From Kazachstania africana CBS 2517 (Eukaryota; Ascomycota; Saccharomycetes; Saccharomycetales; Saccharomycetaceae): 64,000 nucleotides of DNA. The position numbers and the translations under genes are program-made. Location: assembly GCF_000304475.1 (NCBI RefSeq), contig NC_018948.1, positions 372,001-436,000 on the forward strand. Reading direction: 5' to 3'. The notes beneath the pieces were generated by a model. The model did no database searches, had not been told where the DNA came from, and was given only the letters and a program-made list of their open reading frames with translations. Below are positions 10,301 to 20,953 of this stretch, piece by piece; within the stretch, counting starts at the first letter, position 1; each line of letters starts with the position of its first letter.

Positions 10301-10788
10301 CTTTGGATCGTGATATTGAAGAATCCCTAACCAAATTGTATCCAGAATTATACAAAGAATTAACTGAAGGGAAGAGTTTGTCCTATAAGACGTTTTTCGT
10401 TTGGTGTGCTCTTTCATTGTATCAAGGGTGTATTATTCAGCTTTTCTCACAAGCTTTTACAAGCGTGCAATCGCAAGACTTTTCAAGAATGGTTGCTATA
10501 AGTTTTACTTCACTCGTCATTAATGAGTTGATTATGGTTGCATTAGAAATTTATACGTGGAATAAAGTGATGACTATAAGTGAGCTTGCTACACTTACAT
10601 GCTTCGTAGCGTCAGTTCCATTTTTGACCGATTACTTTGATTTGAAGTATATGGTAACGCTGAGATTTTATGCTGGCCTATTAATTATTCTATTGATATC
10701 AATCTTCCCAGTCTGGGCTTCAAAGGCAATATATAGAGCATTGCACCCTCCAAGTTATGCCAAAGTACAGGAATTTTCCACCGTATAG
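7366..10788 (+). CDS. NEO1: Phospholipid flippase Neo1 (P4-ATPase)
   Basis: Neo1 is an essential P4-type ATPase of Golgi and endosomes that moves aminophospholipids to the cytosolic leaflet. It acts with Dop1/Mon2 rather than a Cdc50 subunit. The 1140-residue product has the SFDLEFDHSFEAALDNL and HVEREIHPDTTPVYD segments of the Neo1/ATP9 branch and the glutamate loop DQLDGETDWKLR. The phosphorylation motif is DKTGTLT with Asp491, the nucleotide-binding region has FNSDSKRMG and QKGADT, and the hinge is GDGGNDVSMIQ. About ten membrane spans are expected, four of them before the phosphorylation domain. Only a TTG precedes the frame further upstream, so the ATG at 7366 is the start. Identity to S. 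cerevisiae Neo1 is very high from residue 130 on. It is convergent with SYG1, as in YIL048W/YIL047C. Confidence 0.96.
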   Translation: MSYGLPTSSDRFSKSTHTKGRNTSTDSFDLEFDHSFEAALDNLEINSNQDNLPRKSVADSGDIGQIRESFEMRSIDGSHVFGDSQRNSINRESEPLMQTTSHDQSPTKFNHSKNTLLGKLIFSLKSSLNNKPSITLGEQHVEREIHPDTTPVYDKNKYPSNEISNAKYNAITFIPTLLYEQFKFFFNLYFLLVALSQAIPALRIGYLSSYIVPLAFVLSVTMAKEALDDIQRRRRDKESNNELYEVLGKSTLVPSKDLKVGDLVKLNKGSRVPADLILIQSSEQSGESFIKTDQLDGETDWKLRIACPLTQTLVEDELLHKISITASPPEKSIHKFLGKLSYKDATSQPLSIDNTLWANTVIASTGFCIGCVIYTGKDTRQSMNTTTATVKTGLLELEINSISKILCASVFILSILLVVLAGFHNGDWYVDIMRYLILFSTIIPVSLRVNLDLAKSVYAYQIEHDRTIPETVVRTSTIPEDLGRIEYLLSDKTGTLTQNDMQLKKIHLGTVSYSTDTLDMVSDYVSTIVSPNKKINGGSANINQSTARKDIATKVRDMILTLAICHNVTPTFEDDELTYQAASPDEIAIVKFTESVGLSLFKRDRQSISLLHNDSNSNLNYEILQVFPFNSDSKRMGIIVHDMKHDEYWFMQKGADTVMSKIVENNDWLEEETGNMAREGLRTLVVGRKKLNKKVYGQFKKEYEEASLSMLNRDQQMNNVISKFLEHDLELLGLTGVEDKLQKDVKSSIELLRNAGIKIWMLTGDKVETARCVSISAKLISRGQYVHVITKLNKYEGALSQLEYLKVNRNACLLIDGESLATYLKYYKQEFFEVALSLPTVVACRCTPQQKADIALIIRELTGKRVCCIGDGGNDVSMIQCADVGVGIVGKEGKQASLAADFSIIQFCHLTELLLWHGRNSYKRSAKLAQFIMHRGLIIAICQAVFSICSKFEPIALYQGWLMVGYATVYTMAPVFSLTLDRDIEESLTKLYPELYKELTEGKSLSYKTFFVWCALSLYQGCIIQLFSQAFTSVQSQDFSRMVAISFTSLVINELIMVALEIYTWNKVMTISELATLTCFVASVPFLTDYFDLKYMVTLRFYAGLLIILLISIFPVWASKAIYRALHPPSYAKVQEFSTV

Positions 10789-10879
10789 AAAGCATCATAT
10801 AGAACATACTTATTCAAAAGTAGAAATAGAGAAATAATTTTTAATGCATTTATTTTTTATGAAAGGAAATAGATAAGCC

Positions 10880-10894
10880 TATATATATATATAT
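10880..10894. terminator. (TA)n element between convergent NEO1 and SYG1
   Basis: An alternating TA tract sits near the middle of the 134-bp gap between the two stop codons. TATATA is the yeast polyadenylation efficiency element and is its own reverse complement, so one tract could serve both convergent genes. This is inferred from motif and position. Confidence 0.45.
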
Positions 10895-10922
10895 GAATGC
10901 AATTTTTTTTGAATGAGGCTAC

Positions 10923-12949
10923 TTACATACCATTCTCAGATTCACTTTCACTTTCAGTTGTATTTAAATTATTAGCTACAGTCGAGGGTCTTTGGAAGTC
11001 ACTAGCATGTGCCCAAGGAATTTTACTGGTGATTGTATCAAATACCGAGGCGTTTCTTCTTATTAGAGAGTGGTAAGTGCTTGAAGGCTCACGGAAGTTA
11101 GTAGGGCCAGTATGTAAGCTAGCTGGAATAGCCGAGTCTCTGATCATTACTGGATAGGGTAACGGTGACTCACCAGTGACTTTGAATAGATGAACATTAG
11201 CAACATGTTCGTTTTCAACACGGAATACTACCCAGACAAATCTTCTCAATGCTTCAGCGAAAGCCAGTAAATATGAGGTTACAGCACTTTGTTGAATCGT
11301 GGCAGGTGCTATGGCATATACAATCCATTGGAATCTAATTATCACATTGAAAGCCATTGCAAAATAGTAGACCAATTTTTTCTTGGTATCGTAGTAATAG
11401 GAGTCTGGGTCGAAGTTCAATTCAAAATCATCATATTTTTTATGCTTTGCGTTTGTTTTTCTTCTCTTCTTCCCAGCTAAATACAGGTCGTCTCTTAAAA
11501 ACCAATTAGTGGTAGAATTTTGGAACAAGGACCAATCAATTACCAAATCCCAAATAGATGTCGCCATTGCATTTAGAGTTGCAAAAACAATGAAGTATGT
11601 TCTTCTCTTTTCATCATGATACGACAATCTATAGGAACAAAGTGCGGCATTGTATGCGATCCCCAGAATATATTTTAACCCATTGATGAGATGTGGAAAT
11701 CGGTCCCCAGAATCAAAAAATCTTCTAATGCATTGAACAAACCTCCAATAACTTGGTAAACACGAAAATACACCCATAGAGATTAAATGTGAAGAATCAC
11801 AAATACCTCTTTCATTTGTAGAATAGACACATGATAAGAGCGCAATATTTGATATTGAATATGTCAGAGAACAAAAGATATCACCAAGGAAAAAATCGCC
11901 AAATTCGACTGGATATAAACCTGATAAAATCAATCTAATCACTCTAACAAATATCCATTTTCTGGTTTCGACGATTTTATCCCAATATGGGATAACATTT
12001 GGGGGCCAAAAAAATAAAATAATGGTTCCCACAATGAAGAGAATACTCCATGGGTTTAGTTGATGCCATATGAAACTATTAATGGAACAGATTGCACACC
12101 AAAGAAGGAAAAAAGACAGGGCATAGAATTTTAAAGGAATACCAGTTGTTGCAAAATCGTTATTGAATAATCTTGTACCACTTATTGATTTAATTTCACC
12201 CAACATTATGAACCTATAATTTATACCTGTCTTGTGCCATATAAAACAATTTATTTGAAATAGCAGTGCCATGAGGAGTACCATATAGACACCACCCCAT
12301 ATTGGAAATAAAATCTTATGTACATACGAAGTTGACTCCGACTTGAACGAAACACCTAGAGTGTAAATGAAAAATACGAGGGATATACCCAGTGCAAAGC
12401 TTCCCCAAGACATTTGGCCAATTGACCTATTATTTGAATGAATAATTTGTTGATTTAGTGTATATTTAATGATTGACTTCTTCAATTTTAAACTTTTCTT
12501 TTTCATTAATTTTGGGTTTGAATCTGATAAATCTTTAATGTACCAATTTTTGATTTTATATTCCCACCATAGAAGCGGATCATCACTTTTATTTTTAGGT
12601 ACGATATCACTTGTTGCCAATGGTTCAAAAGAGGATGATTGCTGCATTTGTTTTGTAATTAACTGAATGTTACTATTAACATGTTTGAAAATTGAATAAT
12701 TAGTCTGTGCAAATGATAAAAATTTTGTCAGCTCACTAGTCTTGAATTTTTTATCAAATTTCTTTATAATTTTACGAAATCCTGTCACATTTAAATCCCT
12801 AAATGATTTAACCAATTGCAAATATAGATAATATTCCAGCAGAGCATTATCTAACAGTTTATTAGCTTTTGAAAGGGGTACATTTGAATAATCAGAGAGA
12901 GCCCATGCGTTGTATGCGAATGTGTCCTTTGTTGGGTCAAAGTAACTTA

Positions 12950-12993
<44 letters not shown>

Positions 12994-13817
12994 GTATTGT
13001 TATCGGAGATTTGCATGCCATCTTTGGTTGAATCACTATTATTTTTTGGAGAAGATCCATTAGAAGTAGTTATAGTCGACTGTGTCAATGACGTGTTGGA
13101 CTTAATGGATGATGAACTTGATAATAGAGGTCTATGAAAATTAGTGAAAGTATTTTCGAGCTGGTCTGATGCAACTTTTTTGTTTTTCTGTTTTATAATG
13201 GAACTTGTATTCTTTGGCCAAGATGGCATTAGTTCATTTGATACCATAAAATCTTTAAATTTTGTCAAAAGAGAAGTATTACCGGCTAATGAACTATCAT
13301 TTTGACTTGATTCTGTATGAATGGAACCATAATGATTATTATCAGTTTCATTTTCATCATCAGAATCAACGCGATTATACCCATGCATAGGTATACTATT
13401 AAATTTTTGATTAATTAATATTTTTTTCTGTTTATTGTAAACCTTAATTTGAGATTGTAGAGTATCGAATTTCTTATTACACTGATTTAACAACCATATA
13501 TAGAAATCGTTACATTTAGCTAATTGTACACCAATGAGCCAATTTTCAATGAATTCTTTAATTGCATCAAGTTGTAAAGGAGAATAATTTAGTATGAGAT
13601 CAGCACCATCATGATTCGTGAGTGTAGTGTTTATATAATCATTTGAATCATTAGAATCCAGGGAATTTGAAGAGAAAGTTCGATCTACTGGATCATTTGG
13701 TCTGCCCAAATGGTTATTATAAATATACTTTAACTTCTTCTTACTATTAGGGTAATCGATGTATTTATCCTTCCATTCTGGTATTGCAGACTCTGAAAGA
13801 TGATCACCAAATTTCAT
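10923..13817 (-). CDS. SYG1: Syg1-like SPX-EXS membrane protein
   Basis: This is a homologue of yeast Syg1, a plasma-membrane protein of the SPX-EXS class that includes mammalian phosphate exporter XPR1; SYG1 was found as a suppressor of G-protein signalling defects. The 964-residue protein (902 in S. cerevisiae) starts MKFGDHLSESAIPEWKDKYI, the start of the SPX domain, which binds inositol pyrophosphates through basic residues. Low-complexity Asn and Ser insertions split the SPX region (a run of about 14 Asn). Several membrane spans follow from about residue 465, and the EXS domain contains the GDFFLGDIFCSLTYS and DGLKY-like NGLKYILGIAY segments. The C-terminus is acidic and Ser-rich. Its place opposite NEO1 and divergent from MET30 matches YIL047C. 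Confidence 0.93.
12951..12993. repeat. ATT trinucleotide microsatellite in SYG1
   Basis: About 14 uninterrupted ATT units encode the poly-Asn run (AAT codons on the minus strand) inside the SPX linker of the SYG1 product. Uniform codon use suggests recent slippage and likely length polymorphism. Confidence 0.9.
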
Positions 13818-14128
13818 AATCCTATGTGGAGTAGATGTTTGTCCTTCTAAAGGGAGCTTTTATCCTGAAAACAAATGACGTTTAAAAGATAAGAAGTTTC
13901 TTCTCATCGCTATGTTGCTGCTTTCTATAACGGAAAGTTAGATGCACGACACGATGAGATGGAGGCCCGGGTATTTGTAGATCGTTAGGGTCAAAAGATA
14001 AGGTTTTACAATGAGGACGACAGATGGAAATCACAAACCCTAAACCCTGAAAACTCGGGCCCAAAAAATAATCACGAGACCAAGTCATACAACAATTCTT
14101 TTTTTTTTTTTTTGGTAAAAAGACTCCC

Positions 14129-14134
14129 CACGTG
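14129..14134. promoter_or_regulatory. CACGTG (Cbf1-type) site upstream of MET30
   Basis: CACGTG within CCCCACGTGACTG reads GTCACGTGGGG on the other strand, fitting Cbf1 (TCACGTG) and also Pho4 (CACGTGGG). Together with the Met31/32-type site 180 bp away it fits recruitment of the Met4 activator to MET30. A Pho4 role for SYG1, which is 311 bp away, is possible too. Confidence 0.55.
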
Positions 14135-14309
14135 ACTGATGCCGTACGCAGTGGAACTCAGAGAACACCCATAACTTCCTCAATGAACCGTACTACACAA
14201 TTCTTAGAATGCCACACGGCGACGATTTTTCGAGCTGTGTGTGGCTTTCGCAATACTCACCGAAATGACACTTGCAGTAATCCACTTGGAACGCCAATGC
14301 CACGAAAGT

Positions 14310-14319
14310 AAACTGTGGC
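14310..14319 (+). promoter_or_regulatory. Met31/Met32 binding site upstream of MET30
   Basis: AAACTGTGGC is a perfect match to the Met31/Met32 zinc-finger consensus of sulfur-metabolism promoters. Further TGTGGC/GCCACA cores occur at 14211-14216 and 14240-14245. In S. cerevisiae MET30 is itself induced by Met4, closing a feedback loop; the motif cluster suggests that this loop is conserved. Confidence 0.65.
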
Positions 14320-14693
14320 AAAAGGATAACTGACAGAGAGAAAGAAAAAAAGAGAGAGAGAGAAATTTCTCACCACTGTAGAAGGAAGAAACAAGCGAGC
14401 TGGCATTTTGAAGATTCTCACCACCCCAAATGTATTAAATTAACAATGTTAGTTGAACTCACTACAAAGGTGCTAAGATTTCTATTAATAAGAGAATTTT
14501 TAATTTTTTTTTTTTTTTCTTTGCTTCGTAACACATATATTACGTATAGTTTATTATATTACTTTTAGCTTAGTAACACACCCTCCTCGACTCTTTTATT
14601 CCCATTTAGAAGGAACCAACTATTTCCTTATAAAAACTAAGCATCATTCATTTAATTAACATTTAATATTCATTTTTAGCATTCCACTATCTC

Positions 14694-16469
14694 ATGGAAA
14701 ATATCAATATCGACATTCCTAAAGGTAGTAACAACGATTTCATTTCACAGGAAAAGAGAACTTACGATACTATAAAAGATGATGACGATAACGAAAGAAG
14801 AATTAAAAAATCAACAAATACTCTACCTGAATTTAATATAAATAAGTTCTGTTATAGACATGATCCAGATATTCAATCATCACCAACTCATACCGCATGT
14901 TATAAACAAGATTTGAAAAAATTAAGAGAAATTAATCAAAGTTTATCGAAATTACCTATAAATGAACAATCAGAAATCCATCACATCTTTTCAAAATTTA
15001 ATAAGTCAAATGATAAGATTAGAAAATTAATTATTGATGGTATATTATCATCATGTTGTTTCCCACAATTATCTTATATCTCTACAGAGATAAATGATAT
15101 GATTAAAATTGATTTCATTTCAATATTACCACAGGAACTCTCATTGAAAATTCTATCATATTTGGATTGTCAATCACTATGTAATTCAATGTTAGTGTGT
15201 TCAAAATGGAATATCTTAGCAAATAATAATATGATCTGGTATCACATGTGTAAACAACACATCGATAAGAAATGTCCAAATTGTGGTTGGGGTTTACCAT
15301 CCTTATTGAAAAAGAAACGCAAAAATAATACAGATACCACTGTTACAAATACACATAATCCATGGAAAATAATATATAAAGATCGTTTCAAAGTCGAATT
15401 AAACTGGAGGAAAGCAAATTGTGAAATTATAGATTTCAAAGGTCATTTGGACGGTGTATTATCATTACAATTCAATTATAAATACCTTTTCACAGGTTCA
15501 TATGATTCAACCGTAGCAATTTGGGATTTATATAACAATATATTGATCAGAAGATTGAATGGTCATACAGATGGTGTTAAAGCATTATATTTTGATGATA
15601 AAAAATTAATAACAGGTTCGTTAGATAAGACTATAAAGATTTGGAATTATGTGACTGGACAATGTATCTCCACGTATAGAGGTCATACTGACAGTGTAAT
15701 GAGTGTTGATGCATTTAAGAAGATTATTGTCTCAGGAAGTGCAGATAAGACGGTCAAAGTTTGGCATATTGAATCAAGAACATGTTATACGTTGAAAGGT
15801 CATACAGAATGGGTTAATTGTGTTAAATTACATCCCAAGAGCTTCACTTGCTTTAGTTGTAGTGATGATACTACAATTAGAATGTGGGATATTAGAACAA
15901 ATACGTGTATCAAAGTGTTTAAAGGACATGTCGGACAAGTTCAAAAAGTAATACCGTTAACGATAATTGATATTGAGAATCTTGTTTCTGATATTTCCAA
16001 TGATGAAGATTCAGATGAGAATAATGAAGATGATGAGTTGAATCAACCATTAGATGATTCAATACCATACCCGACACATCTACTTTCATGTTCATTAGAT
16101 AATACGATTAAGTTATGGAATGTGAAGACTGGGAAATGCATTAGAACACAATTTGGACACGTTGAAGGTGTTTGGGATATAGCAGCTGATAATTTTAGAA
16201 TAATTAGTGGATCACATGACGGATGTTTGAAAGTTTGGGACTTGCAGAATGGACAATGTTTACATACTTTCCAAGGTAGAAGATTACAAAAGGACACTGT
16301 GCAACAGCAACAACAACAACAGGATGAAAATGCTACTGGTAGTAATAATAATTCTTGCGATGGCAAAACATCACCAATTTCCTGCGTTAGTATTGGAGAT
16401 TCTGAATTTTTCAGCGGTGATGAATCTGGATACGTTAAAATGTACAGATTTGATCATGAAACGACGTGA
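14694..16469 (+). CDS. MET30: F-box/WD40 ubiquitin-ligase subunit Met30
   Basis: Met30 is the substrate receptor of SCF-Met30, which ubiquitinates the transcription activator Met4 when sulfur amino acids are plentiful and on cadmium stress, and controls the cell cycle. The 591-residue product (640 in S. cerevisiae) has the Met30-specific N-terminal part (INKFCYRHDPDIQ). The F-box, about residues 140-186, contains LPQELSLKILSYLDCQSL. Seven WD40 repeats follow from about residue 245, each with GH and WD-like marks such as LNGHTDGVKALYF and TIKIWN. An acidic insert (DEDSDENNEDDE) interrupts repeat 5, and a short Gln run precedes repeat 7. The ATG at 14694 is the first in frame. The promoter has Met31/32 and Cbf1 motifs. 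Confidence 0.95.
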   Translation: MENINIDIPKGSNNDFISQEKRTYDTIKDDDDNERRIKKSTNTLPEFNINKFCYRHDPDIQSSPTHTACYKQDLKKLREINQSLSKLPINEQSEIHHIFSKFNKSNDKIRKLIIDGILSSCCFPQLSYISTEINDMIKIDFISILPQELSLKILSYLDCQSLCNSMLVCSKWNILANNNMIWYHMCKQHIDKKCPNCGWGLPSLLKKKRKNNTDTTVTNTHNPWKIIYKDRFKVELNWRKANCEIIDFKGHLDGVLSLQFNYKYLFTGSYDSTVAIWDLYNNILIRRLNGHTDGVKALYFDDKKLITGSLDKTIKIWNYVTGQCISTYRGHTDSVMSVDAFKKIIVSGSADKTVKVWHIESRTCYTLKGHTEWVNCVKLHPKSFTCFSCSDDTTIRMWDIRTNTCIKVFKGHVGQVQKVIPLTIIDIENLVSDISNDEDSDENNEDDELNQPLDDSIPYPTHLLSCSLDNTIKLWNVKTGKCIRTQFGHVEGVWDIAADNFRIISGSHDGCLKVWDLQNGQCLHTFQGRRLQKDTVQQQQQQQDENATGSNNNSCDGKTSPISCVSIGDSEFFSGDESGYVKMYRFDHETT

Positions 16470-16772
16470 CTTCTTGATCAAAGCGTAATATATAATTGGG
16501 AACAAAAATATATAATAAAACGAGTGCATATGCATGTAACTTATCATGAGAAATGCTACGAAAAGGAATTAAAATGGGATCGTCTTTCTTTCTAAATAAT
16601 TTCCCCGATGACAAACGAATTACTAAAAAATTGGATAATCTTTAGCAAATCCTCCTCATTGAAAAAGCATTATGGTGAGGAAATGTGGAAATATAATAAT
16701 ATATATAAATATATATAACAGTGTGTATGACCGTAAGAGATGAAATAGATTAATTATGAGATAATAAGAAAG
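16470..16772. other. Intergenic region MET30 to PIG2 relic
   Basis: No gene is visible. TA-rich tracts near 16508 and 16698-16718 may act in MET30 3'-end formation or as remains of the PIG2 promoter. Confidence 0.5.
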
Positions 16773-17622
16773 ATGGAGAATAAATTTCGTTTGAAATCGA
16801 AGTCTGCACCGGGGATGCCATCAAAATCTATTTTAAAAGAGGAGTCAAAGGCGTGGAATGGGAGGAGAAGCTTGGTTCGGAATAAAAGTGTTCATTTTGA
16901 AGATATAGTGAAGTTGTTTAAATTTGAAAGTAATAGCTGTCCCGACGACAGCGAAGTTGAACAAGTAGGATTTCTTGAATATAATTTCGATACAGTGACA
17001 GTGAGGGGAATAGGTGCGAATTAAGATTTACGATACCTGGAGATGATGATGGTGATGATAATTATATTCCAGATCTTGTTTTCGCCAAAAACTAACGCTG
17101 ACGGATGCTAATGCATTAATTGGAACAATTTATGTTCGAAATGTATATTATGAGAAAAGAGTTAAAATAAGATACACGTTGAATAAATGGGTTAAATTCG
17201 AGGATATTTTTGCGAATTACGTGATAAGCCATGAAGAATTTGATATTTTCCAATTCAAAGTGAATATATCTGCATGGAGTTTACAATCAATTGTAGATTT
17301 TGAATTTTGCATACATTGCAAGAGCTTTAATGATGATAAAAGTAATTCAATCGACATTTGGGGTAATAATGACGGTGCAAATTACAGACTAAAAATTGGA
17401 TTGTGGGATGGTGAAATGAAAGATATTGAATCACAATTATTGAAATTCAATTTCAGTGATGCATGGACAAAGAAAGAGTCACGTAATAGTAGTAAATATG
17501 ATAATTTCAATTCGAGACATCTTAACATCAGCATATCAACAATACCCATTTTGTGTAAACAAAGCTGTATATTAATTGCATACGTCCCCTTCTCCTTGAG
17601 AGGCAGGGATGTTACTATTTAG
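16773..17622 (+). pseudogene. PIG2: Degraded PIG2/GIP2-like PP1 glycogen-targeting subunit
   Basis: The fragments together resemble Pig2/Gip2, which direct protein phosphatase 1 (Glc7) to glycogen synthase. Frame A (16773-17024) starts at an ATG and carries KSVHFED, an RVxF-type PP1-docking motif, near residue 47. A second frame around 17027-17090 reads RFTIPGDDDG and PDLVFAKN. A third from about 17092 has TDANALIGTIYVRNVYYEKR, then a CBM21 carbohydrate-binding domain with TLNKWVKF and the signature WGNNDGANYRLKI. Two frameshifts, at about 17020 and 17090, break the gene. The reconstructed span of about 280 codons is far below the roughly 540 of Pig2, so much of the N-terminal part is also lost. 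It lies after MET30 just as PIG2 (YIL045W) does. A functional paralogue probably remains elsewhere. The last frame has no ATG near its start. Confidence 0.75.
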
Positions 17623-18442
17623 TTTGTTTACGAATCATACGTTCATTAAATGAATTATAACTGGTGCGTCGTAGTTTTCCTATTACTGTCAAGTGAATCT
17701 TGTTGGTATCTCCGAGATATCCGAACCGGAACAAGTCTTTATGTCAACTCAACTTTTTGTTGCACCAAAAGAAGACATTCAGGTTAGCAACCGTCACAAG
17801 GACTCTGTTGCACTCTCAAGCAAGACGGATGAATGAACGCGCTGATTATCCTTTAACTTCAGTATACGTTATCCGCCGTTGTTTTTCCTCCCGCGGAGTT
17901 ATTCTATTTTCAGCAGGACCTGCAAATACACCACTATCCGTTATTCTGACAACATAAAAAAAGGATATGCAGGGGACGGAGTGCATTTCCGATTCTCTCT
18001 GTCATTCGCTTTCACTCCAGGCTTCTCGAATCGGCTAAATTAACCGCGTTCGGTACAGGAACATACCAGCCAATAAAAGCAGGATCCCACCCTTTGTCTA
18101 CCCTGCTCATAGAGAGAGAAAGCGAAGGACAGAAGAAGCTTGACTAACATCTGGCAGCTCGAAAGCCGGCGGTTTCTTTTCCCTCACTTGGCAAATCAAT
18201 CCTTTTTCTATTGTAGTGACTTCGACCTTTCAGGTATGTTCATTACATAATATCGTATTATCATTATTCTTCTTCGACGTTAAACCCCACCGACCTCGAA
18301 ACCATTTCATGGTGAATGAACTATATATATATATATATGCAAGGAAATATCGAATTATCGCTTCTCGAATCAAATTTTTCACTATATAATATCATATATA
18401 CTTGATATTACCACACTTCAGAGCGTACGCCTTAATTTCGCA
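17623..18442. other. Intergenic region after the PIG2 relic
   Basis: No gene is recognised. The sequence is less AT-rich than typical gaps here, and the 86-codon frame at 17700-17957 has no family resemblance. A (TA)n tract is at 18324-18338, and TATATAAT at 18383-18390 could drive the small ORF at 18443. Confidence 0.5.
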
Positions 18443-18562
18443 ATGTTTAGTCAGGACATGAGACTACTACTTTACGTATTTGCTTTAAGTTTCATTACTT
18501 ATTACGGTATTCACAGAACTGTCATGAACAGATACAAATTCTTTGTCCCTAATTTACAATAA
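18443..18562 (+). CDS. Small membrane protein ORF, 39 residues
   Basis: An ATG-started 39-codon frame encodes MFSQDMRLLLYVFALSFITY followed by a short basic tail rich in aromatics and ending FVPNLQ. One hydrophobic segment covers roughly residues 7-22, followed by His/Arg/Asn/Lys residues, the layout of a small single-span protein with a basic, matrix- or cytosol-facing tail. A TATATAAT lies 53 nt upstream, the start context is CGCAATG, and a TA-rich tract follows about 130 nt after the stop. I do not recognise the family. Small ORFs of this kind are known between S. cerevisiae genes of this block, but I cannot assign a homologue. Chance is possible at this length. Confidence 0.45.
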   Translation: MFSQDMRLLLYVFALSFITYYGIHRTVMNRYKFFVPNLQ

Positions 18563-18687
18563 ATTCCACTAACTAAAAAAAGTTTTGAAGTGCTGTTTAC
18601 CAAACTCATTTGCATACCATTTTTGTATGATAGCTAATTAATATCCTTTTAATATTCCCAAGTAATAATTGATTATTTTGTTCATCC

Positions 18688-18703
18688 TATATATATATAT
18701 ATT
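18688..18703. terminator. (TA)n element 3' of AGE2
   Basis: An alternating TA tract lies about 70 bp past the AGE2 stop (minus strand) and about 125 bp past the small ORF (plus strand). It fits a polyadenylation efficiency element for one or both. Confidence 0.4.
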
Positions 18704-18771
18704 TGTCAATTAATACATATGTATCTATGCCTTTCATTCTTTTCTGTCATATACTTATATATATGTGTATG

Positions 18772-19569
18772 TCATGTCCAAACATTTTTAAATAATTCAT
18801 TATCATCAAGTGATAAATTAGATGTGTTTTTATTAGTATTACTAGTATTATTAGCGAATGATGGTATGGACATGTTCATATTACCAGTAATATTACTACT
18901 ATTATTTTCGCTCGGTTTGGAATATAATGATAAGATAGATTTCTTTAAATCAGGCCTCTTTTCAACATTATTATTCACACTTCTCTCACTACTAATAGAA
19001 ATTGATGATGACAGTTTCTCTAAATTATCAAATTTTAAATTACTATTTTTGACAGACGGAGTAGGTGTTGCACTTACAATTTCTTTCTTCTTATCAAAAT
19101 CCAATAGTGAAGAGTTATTCGATTCATTCAAAACCTCTTTACTACTACTACTGTTACTACAGCCACTACCATTATCTTCAGGTACCCCATACCATTTCTT
19201 AGTCTCATATTTGCTTCTGATGAATTTACTCAATTGATTTGCATCCATCAAAGTTCGCTTCAAATTTGACACTAAACTTCTATCCAATTTCTGTTCATAA
19301 TATCCATTTGCAACATCATTATTTTGCATCTTAATTAACATCTTCAAATTTTCTTCATTCCAATTATCTAAATCAACAGATTTCACTTTAGAAATATGCG
19401 TTCCTAATGATCTATGTATACCGGCACATTTAATACATATAAACACACCTAATGACCATGATGCCCATCTTGGATGCGATTGATTCTTACAATCAGCACA
19501 TATTTGATTCCCTGGTTCCCTCAATAACGCTTGTAATGCCTTCTTCACAGATACAGGCGTATTAGACAT
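18772..19569 (-). CDS. AGE2: ARF GTPase-activating protein Age2
   Basis: Age2 stimulates GTP hydrolysis by Arf1/2 and acts in transport from the trans-Golgi network. The 265-residue protein (298 in S. cerevisiae) starts at the ATG at 19569; an upstream TTG extension is not used. The N-terminal ArfGAP domain contains the zinc finger CADC-X17-CIKC with HPRWASWSLGVFICIKCAG between and after the pairs. The GAP arginine is in AGIHRSLGTHISKVKSVDLD. It extends to about KYETKKWYG (residue 128). The C-terminal half is Ser/Asn-rich and poorly conserved, ending near FKNVW. It is adjacent to CBR1 in the same order as YIL044C-YIL043C. Confidence 0.93.
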   Translation of the reverse strand: MSNTPVSVKKALQALLREPGNQICADCKNQSHPRWASWSLGVFICIKCAGIHRSLGTHISKVKSVDLDNWNEENLKMLIKMQNNDVANGYYEQKLDRSLVSNLKRTLMDANQLSKFIRSKYETKKWYGVPEDNGSGCSNSSSSKEVLNESNNSSLLDFDKKKEIVSATPTPSVKNSNLKFDNLEKLSSSISISSERSVNNNVEKRPDLKKSILSLYSKPSENNSSNITGNMNMSIPSFANNTSNTNKNTSNLSLDDNELFKNVWT

Positions 19570-19800
19570 CTTTCCCAAGGATCACTTGTAAGCTTATTCT
19601 AATGTTATCACACTATTATCGCACTTTCTTCTACATACATCTTTATACATCTTTTCTACGATTTCTCTCGCACGTTATAACAAAAACAATTTCGTCAGCT
19701 TCTTTTTTTTTTAGAAAAAAAAAAATAATCATATAATTTTGTACGTGTATTTATTTAATTATTTAACATAGCACCGTAGTATACATGGTGATCAAACAGA

Positions 19801-19820
19801 TATATATATATATATATATA
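19801..19820. terminator. (TA)10 tract 3' of CBR1
   Basis: Ten TA units lie four bases past the CBR1 stop codon on its 3' side. TATATA is the yeast 3'-end efficiency element, so this likely marks CBR1 mRNA end formation. Confidence 0.5.
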
Positions 19821-19824
19821 CCCC

Positions 19825-20808
<984 letters not shown>

Positions 20809-20953
20809 TTATACTAAAAGATTTCAAGAGGTTATCATTTTATTTTTCATCGTTGAGATTAAAGGAAAAAAAAATGGGTGTCGCCATAGTAACGCCAAAC
20901 AACAACACTTGAAAAGAACAGCTATACATAAAAGTTTGAATATTATATAGGAG

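Larger units (their letters stand above)
13818..14693. other. Divergent promoter region SYG1/MET30
   Basis: No gene is visible. This 876-bp gap holds long T runs near 14098-14114 and 14503-14518, a GA-rich stretch at 14336-14363, and a group of sulfur-regulon motifs between 14129 and 14319 listed separately. Confidence 0.6.

Noticed and set aside
16999..17100. Intron explaining the frame changes in the PIG2 relic
   Set aside because: No GTATGT-type donor or TACTAAC branch site is present, and the middle frame is itself protein-like, so frameshift decay fits better.
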